NCBI GenBank assembly: GCA_902496345.1
Contig: CABVAP010000049.1
Span: 1 to 15,343, forward strand
Length of the DNA stretch: 15,343 bases
Direction: 5' to 3'
Source of the DNA: an uncultured Eubacteriales bacterium
GTDB taxonomy: Bacteria > Bacillota > Clostridia > Lachnospirales > CAG-274
Shown: positions 1-6,849 of the stretch, in pieces
Layout: every line of letters begins with the position of its first letter
How positions within the stretch are numbered: the stretch's first letter is position 1
Notes under the pieces: model-generated
Told to the model about the DNA's origin: nothing
Database searches by the model: none
What the model saw: only the letters and a program-made list of their open reading frames with translations
Program-made: the position numbers and the translations under genes

Positions 1-49
1 GCTCTAAATATGTGCTAAAAATCAGTTATTATTTATAAGTTAGTGCTTA

Positions 50-64
50 TGGGGCGAAGCCCCA
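50..64 (+). other. short GC-rich hairpin upstream of fmt
   Basis: TGGGGC and GCCCCA form a perfect 6-bp stem around a GAA triloop in otherwise AT-rich sequence. No U tract follows directly; the nearest T-rich stretch is about 15 bases downstream. It may be a weak terminator of an upstream gene outside the window or a remnant of a small palindromic repeat. Positions 1-49 carry no coding sequence that I can support. Confidence 0.4.
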
Positions 65-113
65 CGGTCTTAACGGTTTTAAAAATTTTTAATAGAGTTG
101 ATGAGGTGATTTT

Positions 114-1046
114 GTGAAAGTTGTTTTTATGGGTACGCCGGATTTCGCTGTCCCAACATTGGAAAAACTTATTGAAAAACACGACGTTGTTTGTGTCGTT
201 ACTCAACCAGATAAACCTAAGGGTAGAGGGAAAAAAATGATGTTCCCCCCTGTTAAAGAGGCTGCCATCGCAGCTGGTATCCCTGTCTTGCAACCTCAAA
301 AAATTAAAGACGAAGAAAGTATCGCCGAACTTAAAAAGTATGAGGCTGACTTGTTCGTTGTCGTTGCATACGGTCAAATTTTGCCAGAAGCTATTTTGAA
401 TATGCCTAAATTTGGTTGTATTAATGTTCACGGCTCTCTCTTGCCTAAATATAGAGGTGCTGCACCTATTCAATGGGCTGTTATTGACGGTGAAAAGGTT
501 ACCGGTGTTACTATTATGTATATGGAAAAAGGTCTTGATACAGGAGATATGATTCTTAAAAAAGAAATTCCTCTTGATGAAAATGAAACTTATGGCTCTT
601 TGCACGATAAAATGGCACCTATTGGAGCAGATGCACTTATTGAGGCTGTTGAACTTATCGAAAGTGGTAAGGCTAAACCTGAAAAACAAGACAACAGCTT
701 GTCTACCTATGCTAAAAAAATCGAAAAAGGCTTTGGTCAAATTGATTGGAATAAAAATTCTGATGAGATTTTACACCTTGTACGAGGCTTAAACCCTATG
801 CCTTGTGCATATACTATACTTAATGGTGAAGTCTTTAAAATTTGGAACGGTGAAGAAGTTGAATCTGTTGACGGAGCTGTCGGCGAAGTTGTAGAGGTAA
901 ATAGCAAAAAAGGGTTTGTCGTTAAAACCGGAAATTCTGCAATACTTGTTACCGAAGTTCAGGCAAAAGGTGGAAAAAGAATGGGTTGTGCCGACTATAT
1001 GAGAGGTCACGCTGTCGAAAAAGGTACAATGCTTGGTATGTTGTAA
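114..1046 (+). CDS. fmt: methionyl-tRNA formyltransferase
   Basis: Cytoplasmic enzyme that moves a formyl group from 10-formyl-tetrahydrofolate to methionyl-tRNA(fMet) for translation initiation. The 310 residues are full length for the family. The N-terminal formyltransferase fold opens with MKVVFMGTPDFAV. The catalytic Asn-His-Asp set is visible as N104 and H106 in the INVHGSLLPKYRG motif and D142 in EKGLDTGDM. The C-terminal tRNA-binding domain follows from about residue 205. The start is GTG, chosen because GAGGTGAT at 103-110 is an 8-base match to the anti-Shine-Dalgarno sequence at good spacing and no better start lies nearby. In Clostridia fmt usually sits after def and before a YugP-type metallopeptidase; the second neighbour is present here, and def would lie upstream of the window. 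It uses the same folate cofactor as PurH, encoded further along. Confidence 0.97.
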   Translation: MKVVFMGTPDFAVPTLEKLIEKHDVVCVVTQPDKPKGRGKKMMFPPVKEAAIAAGIPVLQPQKIKDEESIAELKKYEADLFVVVAYGQILPEAILNMPKFGCINVHGSLLPKYRGAAPIQWAVIDGEKVTGVTIMYMEKGLDTGDMILKKEIPLDENETYGSLHDKMAPIGADALIEAVELIESGKAKPEKQDNSLSTYAKKIEKGFGQIDWNKNSDEILHLVRGLNPMPCAYTILNGEVFKIWNGEEVESVDGAVGEVVEVNSKKGFVVKTGNSAILVTEVQAKGGKRMGCADYMRGHAVEKGTMLGML

Positions 1047-1157
1047 ACAATTTGTTAATAAAACTATTATTTATAAACATAAATTAAAGTTTTTCGTATG
1101 TATTTTTAAAGATGTTTGTTGATATGTTGATATGTGTATTTTTTTCTTAAAAATGAT

Positions 1158-1320
1158 TAAGGAAACACCGCACAATTATGATTTTACAGCTTTGGCTGAT
1201 ATTTTTAATTGCTGCGTCAAAACCTCTTATCATAGGCTCCGACTATGATTGCGAGCTTTTTCTTTGCACTGAAAAATATCATCGCAAACCTGTTTTATCG
1301 AATTATGCGGTATTTCCTTA
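1158..1320. mobile_element. MITE-like palindromic element with TA flanks
   Basis: The sequence from AGGAAACACCGCACAATT (1160) to AATTATGCGGTATTTCCT (ending 1318) is one long imperfect inverted repeat. The arms match in order: AGGAAA/TTTCCT, ACCGCA/TGCGGT, GATATTTTT/AAAAATATC, and an inner perfect ATCATAG/CTATGAT hairpin (1229-1235, 1243-1249). The centre of the inner hairpin, position 1239, is also the centre of the whole element. It is flanked by TA on both sides, as expected for a TA target duplication of the IS630/Tc1 kind. It has no ORF and is higher in GC than its flanks. A non-autonomous miniature element is the best reading; a large structured RNA is the alternative. It occupies most of the 1047-1424 gene-free interval. 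The rest of that interval is AT-rich and shows no gene. Confidence 0.72.
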
Positions 1321-1329
1321 AAACTATTT

Positions 1330-1371
1330 TTGGAAAACAAATGCTAATTAAATATTAAAATAATTAAATAT
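1330..1371 (+). promoter_or_regulatory. possible yugP promoter and direct repeats
   Basis: TTGGAA (1330-1335), a 17-base gap and TATTAA (1353-1358) form a weak sigma-A-like promoter ahead of the metallopeptidase gene. The same stretch carries an 11-base direct repeat, TAATTAAATAT, at 1345-1355 and 1361-1371. In sequence this AT-rich both signals could be chance. Confidence 0.3.
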
Positions 1372-1424
1372 CAATCGAACGTCAATTATTAAATATCTTG
1401 TAACTTTACAAAGGGGGACTTTAT

Positions 1425-2192
1425 ATGTTTGACGGATTTATAATGCTAGTTAATCACATTAGTAGTAATAACGGCTTTATGGGATATGGACTTGGATACG
1501 GATTCTTTGACCCAACTATGCTCGTTATTATCCCTGCTATGATTTTTGCTCTTTATGCTCAGTCAAAAGTATCTACAACATTTAGTAAGTATTCTAATGT
1601 TCACTCAAGAAGAGGTTATACCGGTGCTGATGTTGCCAGACAACTATTACTTGCTTCCGGAATAACAGATGTTTCAGTTGAACGAATATCCGGTCATTTG
1701 ACAGACCATTATGACCCAACTCACAAAGTTTTGCGTTTGTCTGATTCTGTTTACAATGCAACAAGTATTGCCGCATTGGGCGTTGCTGCTCACGAAACAG
1801 GTCACGCAATCCAACACAAAGAAGGTTATTTTCCTCTTACCTTTAGAACAGCTATATTCCCTATTGTAAATATTGGGTCTAAGCTCTCTATGCCTCTTAT
1901 CGTGATTGGTCTTTTGTTTGGATTTTGGTCTGGTAGTAATCTTTTACTTTTGATTGGTATAATTATGTTCGCTCTTGTTGTGTTTTTTCAGATTGTTACT
2001 TTACCTGTTGAATTTAATGCGTCAAGTCGAGCTTTGAGGTTGCTTTCTGACTATAACTATCTCTCTCCTGATGAAATTCAACCGGCTAGAAAAGTCCTTT
2101 CTGCTGCTGCTATGACTTATGTCGCTGCTGCTGCTGTTGCTATTTCTAACCTTTTGAGATTTTTACTCATTTTCAACAGAAGAAGAGATTGA
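1425..2192 (+). CDS. yugP: membrane neutral zinc metallopeptidase (YugP family)
   Basis: Predicted integral-membrane zinc protease of the Zn_peptidase_2 (YugP) family; substrate unknown. The 255 residues are slightly longer than B. subtilis YugP. A hydrophobic segment (about 27-42) precedes a soluble stretch, then the zinc motif AAHETGHAIQH with H123, E124 and H127. Membrane segments follow at about 140-190, and E196 in LPVEFNASSRA is a good candidate for the third ligand, as in M48-like enzymes. A last hydrophobic segment near residues 225-250 ends in NRRRD. The ATG start is supported by AAGGGGG at 1411-1417, seven bases upstream. The fmt-yugP pairing is common in Clostridia, but rsmB, which often follows, is absent; ispF is next. 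The promoter is unclear, and the MITE-like element separates it from fmt. Confidence 0.9.
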   Translation: MFDGFIMLVNHISSNNGFMGYGLGYGFFDPTMLVIIPAMIFALYAQSKVSTTFSKYSNVHSRRGYTGADVARQLLLASGITDVSVERISGHLTDHYDPTHKVLRLSDSVYNATSIAALGVAAHETGHAIQHKEGYFPLTFRTAIFPIVNIGSKLSMPLIVIGLLFGFWSGSNLLLLIGIIMFALVVFFQIVTLPVEFNASSRALRLLSDYNYLSPDEIQPARKVLSAAAMTYVAAAAVAISNLLRFLLIFNRRRD

Positions 2193-2211
2193 CAGATAAA
2201 ATAAAAATATG

Positions 2212-2250
2212 GTGGAGCTTGAACGTTGTTTCAAGCTCTACTGGCTTGAA
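2212..2250 (+). promoter_or_regulatory. competing hairpins in the yugP-ispF gap
   Basis: GTGGAGCTTGAA (2212-2223) pairs with TTCAAGCTCTAC (2230-2241) over 12 bp with one G-U and a 6-base loop. The central TTCAAGC (2230-2236) can instead pair with a second GCTTGAA copy at 2244-2250. The two folds exclude each other, as in an attenuator or translational switch. Neither has a U tract, so a plain intrinsic terminator is unlikely. It lies about 45 bases before the ispF start. Confidence 0.45.
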
Positions 2251-2281
2251 AAAATGTTACAGCAATTTGTTACAAAAAATT

Positions 2282-2288
2282 GGAGTGG
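2282..2288 (+). promoter_or_regulatory. ribosome binding site deciding the ispF TTG start
   Basis: GGAGTGG lies five bases before a TTG codon at 2294. The same frame stays open back to 2189, but only the TTG start gives a protein that begins right at the conserved IRIGLGYDVH motif. Confidence 0.7.
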
Positions 2289-2293
2289 TTATT

Positions 2294-2779
2294 TTGAATA
2301 TTCGTATTGGTCTTGGTTATGATGTTCACAAGTTGACAGATAACAGAAAACTTATAATAGGTGGGGTTGATATTCCTTACGAAAAGGGTCTTTTGGGTCA
2401 CTCTGACGCTGACGTCCTTGTTCACGCTATTATGGATAGTCTTGTTGGTGCTTGCAAAAAAGGCGATATTGGAAAACTTTTCCCTGATACTGACCCTAAA
2501 TACAAAGGAATTTCTAGTATTGAACTTTTGAAAGAAGTTTACAAACTTATAAAAAATGACGGTTACAAAGTTGGAAATATAGATAGTATTATTGTTGCTC
2601 AAAAACCTAAAATGGCAGATTTTATCCCTGCTATGGAAAAAAATATCGCAGATTGTCTTGAGATTGATGTTGATGATGTTAGCGTTAAGGCTACTACTGA
2701 AGAAAAGCTTGGTTTTACCGGCAGAGAAGAAGGTATCGCTGCAAAAGCAGTTTGTCTTGTCGAAAAAGTAAATTTATGA
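2294..2779 (+). CDS. ispF: 2-C-methyl-D-erythritol 2,4-cyclodiphosphate synthase
   Basis: Cyclises 4-diphosphocytidyl-methylerythritol 2-phosphate to the 2,4-cyclodiphosphate with release of CMP, a step of the non-mevalonate isoprenoid pathway; the family forms trimers with zinc. The 161 residues are normal for the family. The zinc ligands are D10 and H12 in GLGYDVHKL and H44 in DADVLVHAIMDSL. Also present are the LGHSDAD loop around H36 and the C-terminal KATTEEKLGFTGREEGIAA motif. The start is TTG, set by the GGAGTGG site; an upstream reading to 2189 would add 35 residues unlike any IspF, overlap yugP and cross the intergenic hairpin. ispD, the usual partner, is not adjacent. A likely cysE promoter overlaps its 3' end. 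Confidence 0.95.
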   Translation: MNIRIGLGYDVHKLTDNRKLIIGGVDIPYEKGLLGHSDADVLVHAIMDSLVGACKKGDIGKLFPDTDPKYKGISSIELLKEVYKLIKNDGYKVGNIDSIIVAQKPKMADFIPAMEKNIADCLEIDVDDVSVKATTEEKLGFTGREEGIAAKAVCLVEKVNL

Positions 2780-2785
2780 TATAAT
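2757..2785 (+). promoter_or_regulatory. candidate promoter for the cysE-sigH block
   Basis: TTGTCG (2757-2762), a 17-base gap and a perfect TATAAT (2780-2785) overlap the end of ispF. Transcription would begin near 2792, leaving a leader of about 37 bases, too short for a T-box. A weak AT-rich stem AAAACATT/AATGTTTT (2786-2793, 2805-2812) followed by T residues lies just after it, so ispF transcripts may partly end here. A second TATAAT at 2799-2804 has no good -35. Confidence 0.5.
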
Positions 2786-2828
2786 AAAACATTGATGTTA
2801 TAATAATGTTTTTACAGAGGTGTATTTT

Positions 2829-3587
2829 ATGAACTTGAAAAAATTGTTCTTTACAATTATAAAAATAGTTGTCGTATTTAAAATTTTTACTGAAATAAAA
2901 AAAGAGGCAGATAGACAGATTACCACAATTCAGAAAAAAGACCCGGCAGTTAAAAGTAAAGCTGAAGCAATATTATATCCTTGCTTTTGGGCTTGCTTAT
3001 TTCACAGGGTTGCACATAAATTTTATCAATTGAAATTTTATTTTATTGCTAGACTTATTTCCCAAATCTCCAGATTTTTTACCGGAATTGAAATTCACCC
3101 AGGTGCAAAAATCGGTAAAGGTCTTTTTATTGACCACGGTATGGGTGTTGTAATTGGTGAAACTTGCGAGATTGGTGATAACGTACTTATATATCAGGGA
3201 GTTACCCTTGGTGGAACAGGTAAAGATACCGGAAAAAGACACCCAACAATCGGCAACAACGTTATGATTGGCTCTGGTACAAAAATACTTGGACCTTTCA
3301 AAGTTGGTGATAACACTAAAATTGGTGCTGGCTCTGTTGTTCTTAAAGAAGTACCTGCCAACTGTACTGTCGTTGGCGTTCCTGCTAGAATTGTTAAAAG
3401 ACACAAAACAAACGTTGAGGATTGTCCTTCTGATTGCCTTGACCAAATCAAATTCCCTGACCCTATTGAAATGGAAATTTGTGCTTTAAGAAACAAAGTA
3501 AACAAAATGGAAAAAAGAATGAAAAATATGCCTAAAGACAATAATCAAAATGCAAAAAAGGAGAGTAAAAACAATGAAGCTTTATAA
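2829..3587 (+). CDS. cysE: serine O-acetyltransferase
   Basis: Acetylates L-serine with acetyl-CoA to O-acetylserine, the committed step of cysteine synthesis. The 252 residues contain a helical N-terminal part, then a left-handed beta-helix of hexapeptide repeats from about residue 90 (IHPGAKIGKGLFIDHG and onward). Catalytic H103 with D102 lies in FIDHGMGVVIGET and H138 in GKRHPTIGNN; the GVTLGGTG loop is intact. A Lys-rich tail predicted as coiled coil follows. The ATG at 2829 is preferred over GTG at 2820 because AGAGG (2816-2820) is the ribosome site. The first 22 residues are strongly hydrophobic (KLFFTIIKIVVVFKIF), which is not usual for the short CysE type. The end overlaps cysS by 14 bases, so cysteine supply and charging are translated together. 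No T-box is present upstream. Confidence 0.95.
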   Translation: MNLKKLFFTIIKIVVVFKIFTEIKKEADRQITTIQKKDPAVKSKAEAILYPCFWACLFHRVAHKFYQLKFYFIARLISQISRFFTGIEIHPGAKIGKGLFIDHGMGVVIGETCEIGDNVLIYQGVTLGGTGKDTGKRHPTIGNNVMIGSGTKILGPFKVGDNTKIGAGSVVLKEVPANCTVVGVPARIVKRHKTNVEDCPSDCLDQIKFPDPIEMEICALRNKVNKMEKRMKNMPKDNNQNAKKESKNNEAL

Positions 3588-4977
3588 TACCTTAACAAGA
3601 AAAAAAGAAGAATTTGTTCCTTTAGAAGAAAACAAGGTAAAAATGTATGTGTGTGGCCCTACTGTATACGACTACATACATATCGGAAACGCTAGACCTT
3701 ACGTTATATTTGACACTATTAGACGATATATGGAATACAAAGGTTATGAAGTTAATTACGTTCAGAATTTTACTGACGTTGATGATAAAATTATAAAAAG
3801 AGCTAATGAAGAGGGAGTTTCTGCAAAAGAAATTGCCGACAGATATGTTGAAGAAGCTCTTAAAGACGCTAAAGGTCTTAATGTTGAACCTGCAACAAAA
3901 AATCCTAGAGTTACTGAAGAAATGGACCATATTATCGAAATGATTCAAACTCTTATCGATAAAGGCTATGCGTACGAAGTAAACGGTACTGTTTACTATG
4001 ATACAAAATCTTTTAAAGATTATGGTAAGCTCTCCGGAAAAAATATTGATGACCTTGAGGCCGGTGCTAGAATTGAAGTTGATAAAGTTAAAAAAAGCCC
4101 TATGGACTTTGTTTTATGGAAACCTTTTAAACCGGGTGAACCTAAATGGGATTCTCCTTGGGGTGGTGGTCGCCCAGGTTGGCATATCGAATGTTCCGTT
4201 ATGGCTAAAAGATATTTAGGCGATACTATTGATATTCACGCAGGTGGCGAAGACCTTATTTTCCCTCACCACGAAAATGAAATCGCTCAAAGCGAGGCTG
4301 CTAACGGAAAACAATTCTCTAAATATTGGTTGCACAATGGTTTTATTAATGTTGATAACGAAAAAATGTCTAAATCAAAAGGTAACTTCTTCACTTTACG
4401 TGATATTGCAAAAGAAATTCCTTATGATGTTATTAGATTCTTTATATTAAACGGTCATTACAGAAGTCCTATTAACTTTAGTAAAGATTTAATGGAAGCT
4501 GCTGGTAATGGTCTTGACAGAATTAAAAACTGTGTTAAAGACGTTAATTTTATCAAGCAAAACGGAAAAGACGGTTCTATAACTGCTGATGAACAAAAAT
4601 TACTTGATGAAACTGTTAAGTTTAAAAATCAGTTTGAGGAAAGTATGGACGATGATTTTAACACAGCTGACGCTGTTTCTGCAATTTTTGAATTTGTTAA
4701 GTTTGCTAACGTAAATGTAAATTCAAACTCTACAAAAGAATTTGCCGGTGCAATTCTTGAAAAAATCATTGAGTTATGCAACATCTTAGGTATTGAACCT
4801 TTACAAGAAGAACAAGTAGACGATGACGCAGAAAAAATCGAAGAGCTTATCGCAAAACGACAAGCTGCCAGAAAAGAAAAAAATTGGGCAGAGGCTGACA
4901 AAATCAGAGATGAACTTACTGCTATGGGAATTGTTCTCGAAGATACTTCTGCCGGTGTAAGATGGAGCAGAAAATAA
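3574..4977 (+). CDS. cysS: cysteinyl-tRNA synthetase
   Basis: Charges tRNA(Cys) with cysteine in an ATP-dependent reaction; class I synthetase. The 467 residues match the usual bacterial length. The HIGN signature is at 36-39 and KMSKS at 264-268. Zinc ligands are visible as C27 (YVCGPTVYDY), the Cys of GWHIECSVMA and the His/Glu of FPHHENE. The DALR-type helical domain and anticodon-binding region fill the C-terminus, ending in the conserved GVRW motif. The ATG at 3574 is preceded by AAGGAGAG; an in-frame ATG at 3550 lies before that site and is rejected. It overlaps the end of cysE, and its stop shares one base with the mrnC start (TAATG), a sign of translational coupling. Confidence 0.97.
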   Translation: MKLYNTLTRKKEEFVPLEENKVKMYVCGPTVYDYIHIGNARPYVIFDTIRRYMEYKGYEVNYVQNFTDVDDKIIKRANEEGVSAKEIADRYVEEALKDAKGLNVEPATKNPRVTEEMDHIIEMIQTLIDKGYAYEVNGTVYYDTKSFKDYGKLSGKNIDDLEAGARIEVDKVKKSPMDFVLWKPFKPGEPKWDSPWGGGRPGWHIECSVMAKRYLGDTIDIHAGGEDLIFPHHENEIAQSEAANGKQFSKYWLHNGFINVDNEKMSKSKGNFFTLRDIAKEIPYDVIRFFILNGHYRSPINFSKDLMEAAGNGLDRIKNCVKDVNFIKQNGKDGSITADEQKLLDETVKFKNQFEESMDDDFNTADAVSAIFEFVKFANVNVNSNSTKEFAGAILEKIIELCNILGIEPLQEEQVDDDAEKIEELIAKRQAARKEKNWAEADKIRDELTAMGIVLEDTSAGVRWSRK

Positions 4978-5408
4978 TGGTTGAGGATTTTTTTGATGAA
5001 ATTTTGAAAAATGATGTTAATGGAGAATTTAAAATAAGTGCAAGAGAATATTCTCCATTAAATCTTGCTTATATTGGTGACGCTGTATTTGAAATTTTTG
5101 TTAGAACTATGGTTTTGAAAAATGGAAATATGCCTGTTAATCAACTTCATAAGATTTCTAAAACTTTTGTTAATGCTAAAGCTCAAGCTGAAATGTTTGA
5201 AAAAATAAAAGACAAGGTTACAGACGAAGAACTTGCTGTACTTAAACGTGGTAGAAATGCAAAAAGTTTTACATCTGCTAAAAATGCGTCTATTACAGAC
5301 TATCGCCACGCAACAGGTCTTGAGGCTTTATTTGGCTATTTATACATAAAAGGTGACAGCAAAAGGCTTATTGAAATTTTTAATATGTGTATTGAAAAGG
5401 AGATTTAA
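4977..5408 (+). CDS. mrnC: Mini-ribonuclease III (23S rRNA maturation)
   Basis: RNase III-like enzyme without the double-stranded-RNA-binding domain; in B. subtilis it trims the ends of 23S rRNA precursors. The 143 residues agree with the family. The catalytic core shows YIGDAVFEIFVR with D35, then NAKAQAE, the KRGRNAKS loop, and ALFGYLYIKGD near the end. I chose the ATG at 4977, which overlaps the cysS stop codon and has GGAG (4964-4967) nine bases upstream; an ATG at 4962 would add five residues but has a weaker site. It sits between cysS and rlmB exactly as in B. subtilis, pairing an rRNA-processing enzyme with an rRNA methylase. Confidence 0.94.
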   Translation: MVEDFFDEILKNDVNGEFKISAREYSPLNLAYIGDAVFEIFVRTMVLKNGNMPVNQLHKISKTFVNAKAQAEMFEKIKDKVTDEELAVLKRGRNAKSFTSAKNASITDYRHATGLEALFGYLYIKGDSKRLIEIFNMCIEKEI

Positions 5409-5410
5409 TT

Positions 5411-6301
5411 TTGAGAGATAACAGAGGAAGAAACAGTAGAAATGCTGGTAAAAATAAAGGTTTTGGCAACAGAGATTTTAGCAAAGGCAACGATAGAAGA
5501 TTTGACGGTAGAACTGAAAACAGATTTAATAAGTACAACGACAGAAAAGAAGAAGATACTTTTGACGAAAATCTTCAGCTTGAGGGAAGAAATCCTGTAC
5601 TTGAAGCTATAAATAGTGGAAAAACTATTGACAAAATAATTGTTAAAAAAGGCGAAATAGAGGGAACTTTACGTGTTATTGTTGCTAAAGCTGTTGAAAG
5701 AGGTATAATTGTTCAGGAAGTGGACAAAAACAAAATGGCTGAAATCAGCCGTTCTAACAACTGTCAAGGTGTTATCGCTCTTTGTCCTGCTCACGAATAC
5801 GCTGACGTTTCTGATATTATTCAGGCTGCAAAAGACAAAGGCGAAGACCCTTTTATCATTATTCTTGATGAAATAACTGACCCTCACAACCTTGGTGCAA
5901 TTTTAAGAACTGCTGACGCAAGTGGTGCTCACGGTGTTATTATCCCTAAAAGAAGAGCCGTTGGTCTTACTGCTATCGTTAGTAAAACTTCTGCCGGTGC
6001 TGTTGAACACGTTCCTGTTGCAAGAGTTACAAATATCGCAAAAACTGTTGAGGATTTGAAAAAACAAGGTATTTGGGTTGCTTGTGCAGATATGGAGGGA
6101 CAAGAATACTTTGACGCTCCTTTAAACGGCCCTATTGCTCTCGTTATTGGAAGTGAAGGTAGTGGCGTTAGCAGACTCGTTAAACAAAAATGTGATTTTG
6201 CTGTTAAAATCCCTATGTTTGGAAAAATATCTTCCCTTAATGCTTCTGTTGCTGCCGGTCTTATTATGTACGAAGTAGTTCGTCAAAGAAATAAACGATA
6301 G
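5411..6301 (+). CDS. rlmB: 23S rRNA 2'-O-methyltransferase, SpoU family
   Basis: SAM-dependent SpoU/TrmH-type methylase, predicted to modify the conserved guanosine equivalent to E. coli G2251 in the 23S rRNA P-loop. Of 296 residues, about the first 52 are a low-complexity tail rich in Arg, Asn, Gly, Asp and Lys, likely disordered and RNA-binding. Then come the small substrate-binding domain (from LEGRNPVLEAI) and the SPOUT knot domain with motif 1 EITDPHNLGAILRTADASG, motif 2 ALVIGSEGSGVSRL and motif 3 KIPMFGKISSLNASVAAG. The start is TTG, eight bases after GGAG in AAGGAGAT (5397-5404), which itself overlaps the end of mrnC. Its stop lies inside the ribosome site of the next gene. Confidence 0.95.
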   Translation: MRDNRGRNSRNAGKNKGFGNRDFSKGNDRRFDGRTENRFNKYNDRKEEDTFDENLQLEGRNPVLEAINSGKTIDKIIVKKGEIEGTLRVIVAKAVERGIIVQEVDKNKMAEISRSNNCQGVIALCPAHEYADVSDIIQAAKDKGEDPFIIILDEITDPHNLGAILRTADASGAHGVIIPKRRAVGLTAIVSKTSAGAVEHVPVARVTNIAKTVEDLKKQGIWVACADMEGQEYFDAPLNGPIALVIGSEGSGVSRLVKQKCDFAVKIPMFGKISSLNASVAAGLIMYEVVRQRNKR

Positions 6302-6311
6302 GGTGATTTTT

Positions 6312-6824
6312 TTGAACGAAGAATATTTACTTGTTGATGGTTATAATATTATTTTTTCTTGGAATTCGTTGAAAAAAATTGCTGATAAATCACTTGAAGA
6401 CGCTAGGGACAAGCTTATCGATATTATGGGCGACTATCAAGGATATAAGAATGTTAATCTTATCCTTGTTTTTGACGCTTACTTAGTTAAAGGTGGAACA
6501 GGAAGCATATACAAATACAACAACATATTTGTTGTATATACAAAAGAGGCTGAAACTGCTGATAACTACATAGAAAAAACAGCTACAGAACTTAAAGGCA
6601 AGTACAAAGTTACCGTTGCTACATCTGACAGACTTGAACAGGTTATTATTATGAGCAAGGGTGCTATTAGAATTTCGGCAAGAGAGCTTGAAGAAGATGT
6701 TAAACTTGCTAAAAAACATATAAAAGAAAAAATTGAGGAAATTAAGCCTGTTAAAAATAATATGCTTATTGATAATCTTGATGAAGAAACTGCTATGTGG
6801 CTTGAAAAAATGCGTCATAGTTGA
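6312..6824 (+). CDS. rae1: NYN-domain ribonuclease, Rae1/YacP
   Basis: PIN-like NYN-domain protein homologous to B. subtilis Rae1 (YacP), which enters the ribosomal A site and cleaves some mRNAs during translation. The 170 residues are family length. Acidic positions expected of the metal site are visible: D9 in LLVDGYN, the Asp of LILVFDAY and the Asp of AETADNYIEK, plus the VTVATSDRLEQ strand. The start is TTG at 6312, placed just after AGGGTGAT (6300-6307); a GTG at 6303 lies inside that site and is rejected. It follows rlmB closely and precedes sigH, the same order as in Bacillus. Nuclease activity is inferred from homology. Confidence 0.9.
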   Translation: MNEEYLLVDGYNIIFSWNSLKKIADKSLEDARDKLIDIMGDYQGYKNVNLILVFDAYLVKGGTGSIYKYNNIFVVYTKEAETADNYIEKTATELKGKYKVTVATSDRLEQVIIMSKGAIRISARELEEDVKLAKKHIKEKIEEIKPVKNNMLIDNLDEETAMWLEKMRHS

Positions 6825-6849
6825 TTTTGGAATTTTAAGGAGAATGTTT

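Noticed and set aside
33..740. Minus-strand open frame of 235 codons opposite fmt
   Set aside because: Opposite a full-length, motif-complete fmt; the translation is Phe/Asn/His-rich with no motif, as expected from antisense of AT-rich codons.
1047..1424. CRISPR or tRNA gene in the large intergenic gap
   Set aside because: There is one inverted repeat only, no repeat-spacer pattern, and no cloverleaf or conserved tRNA boxes.
2189..2194. TTGACA overlapping the yugP stop codon as a -35 for ispF
   Set aside because: No -10 like sequence lies 16-19 bases downstream; the region there is GTGGAG, part of the hairpin.
3194..3541. Minus-strand frame of 115 codons with a membrane-like start
   Set aside because: Antisense of the hexapeptide repeats of cysE, with no ribosome site or promoter.
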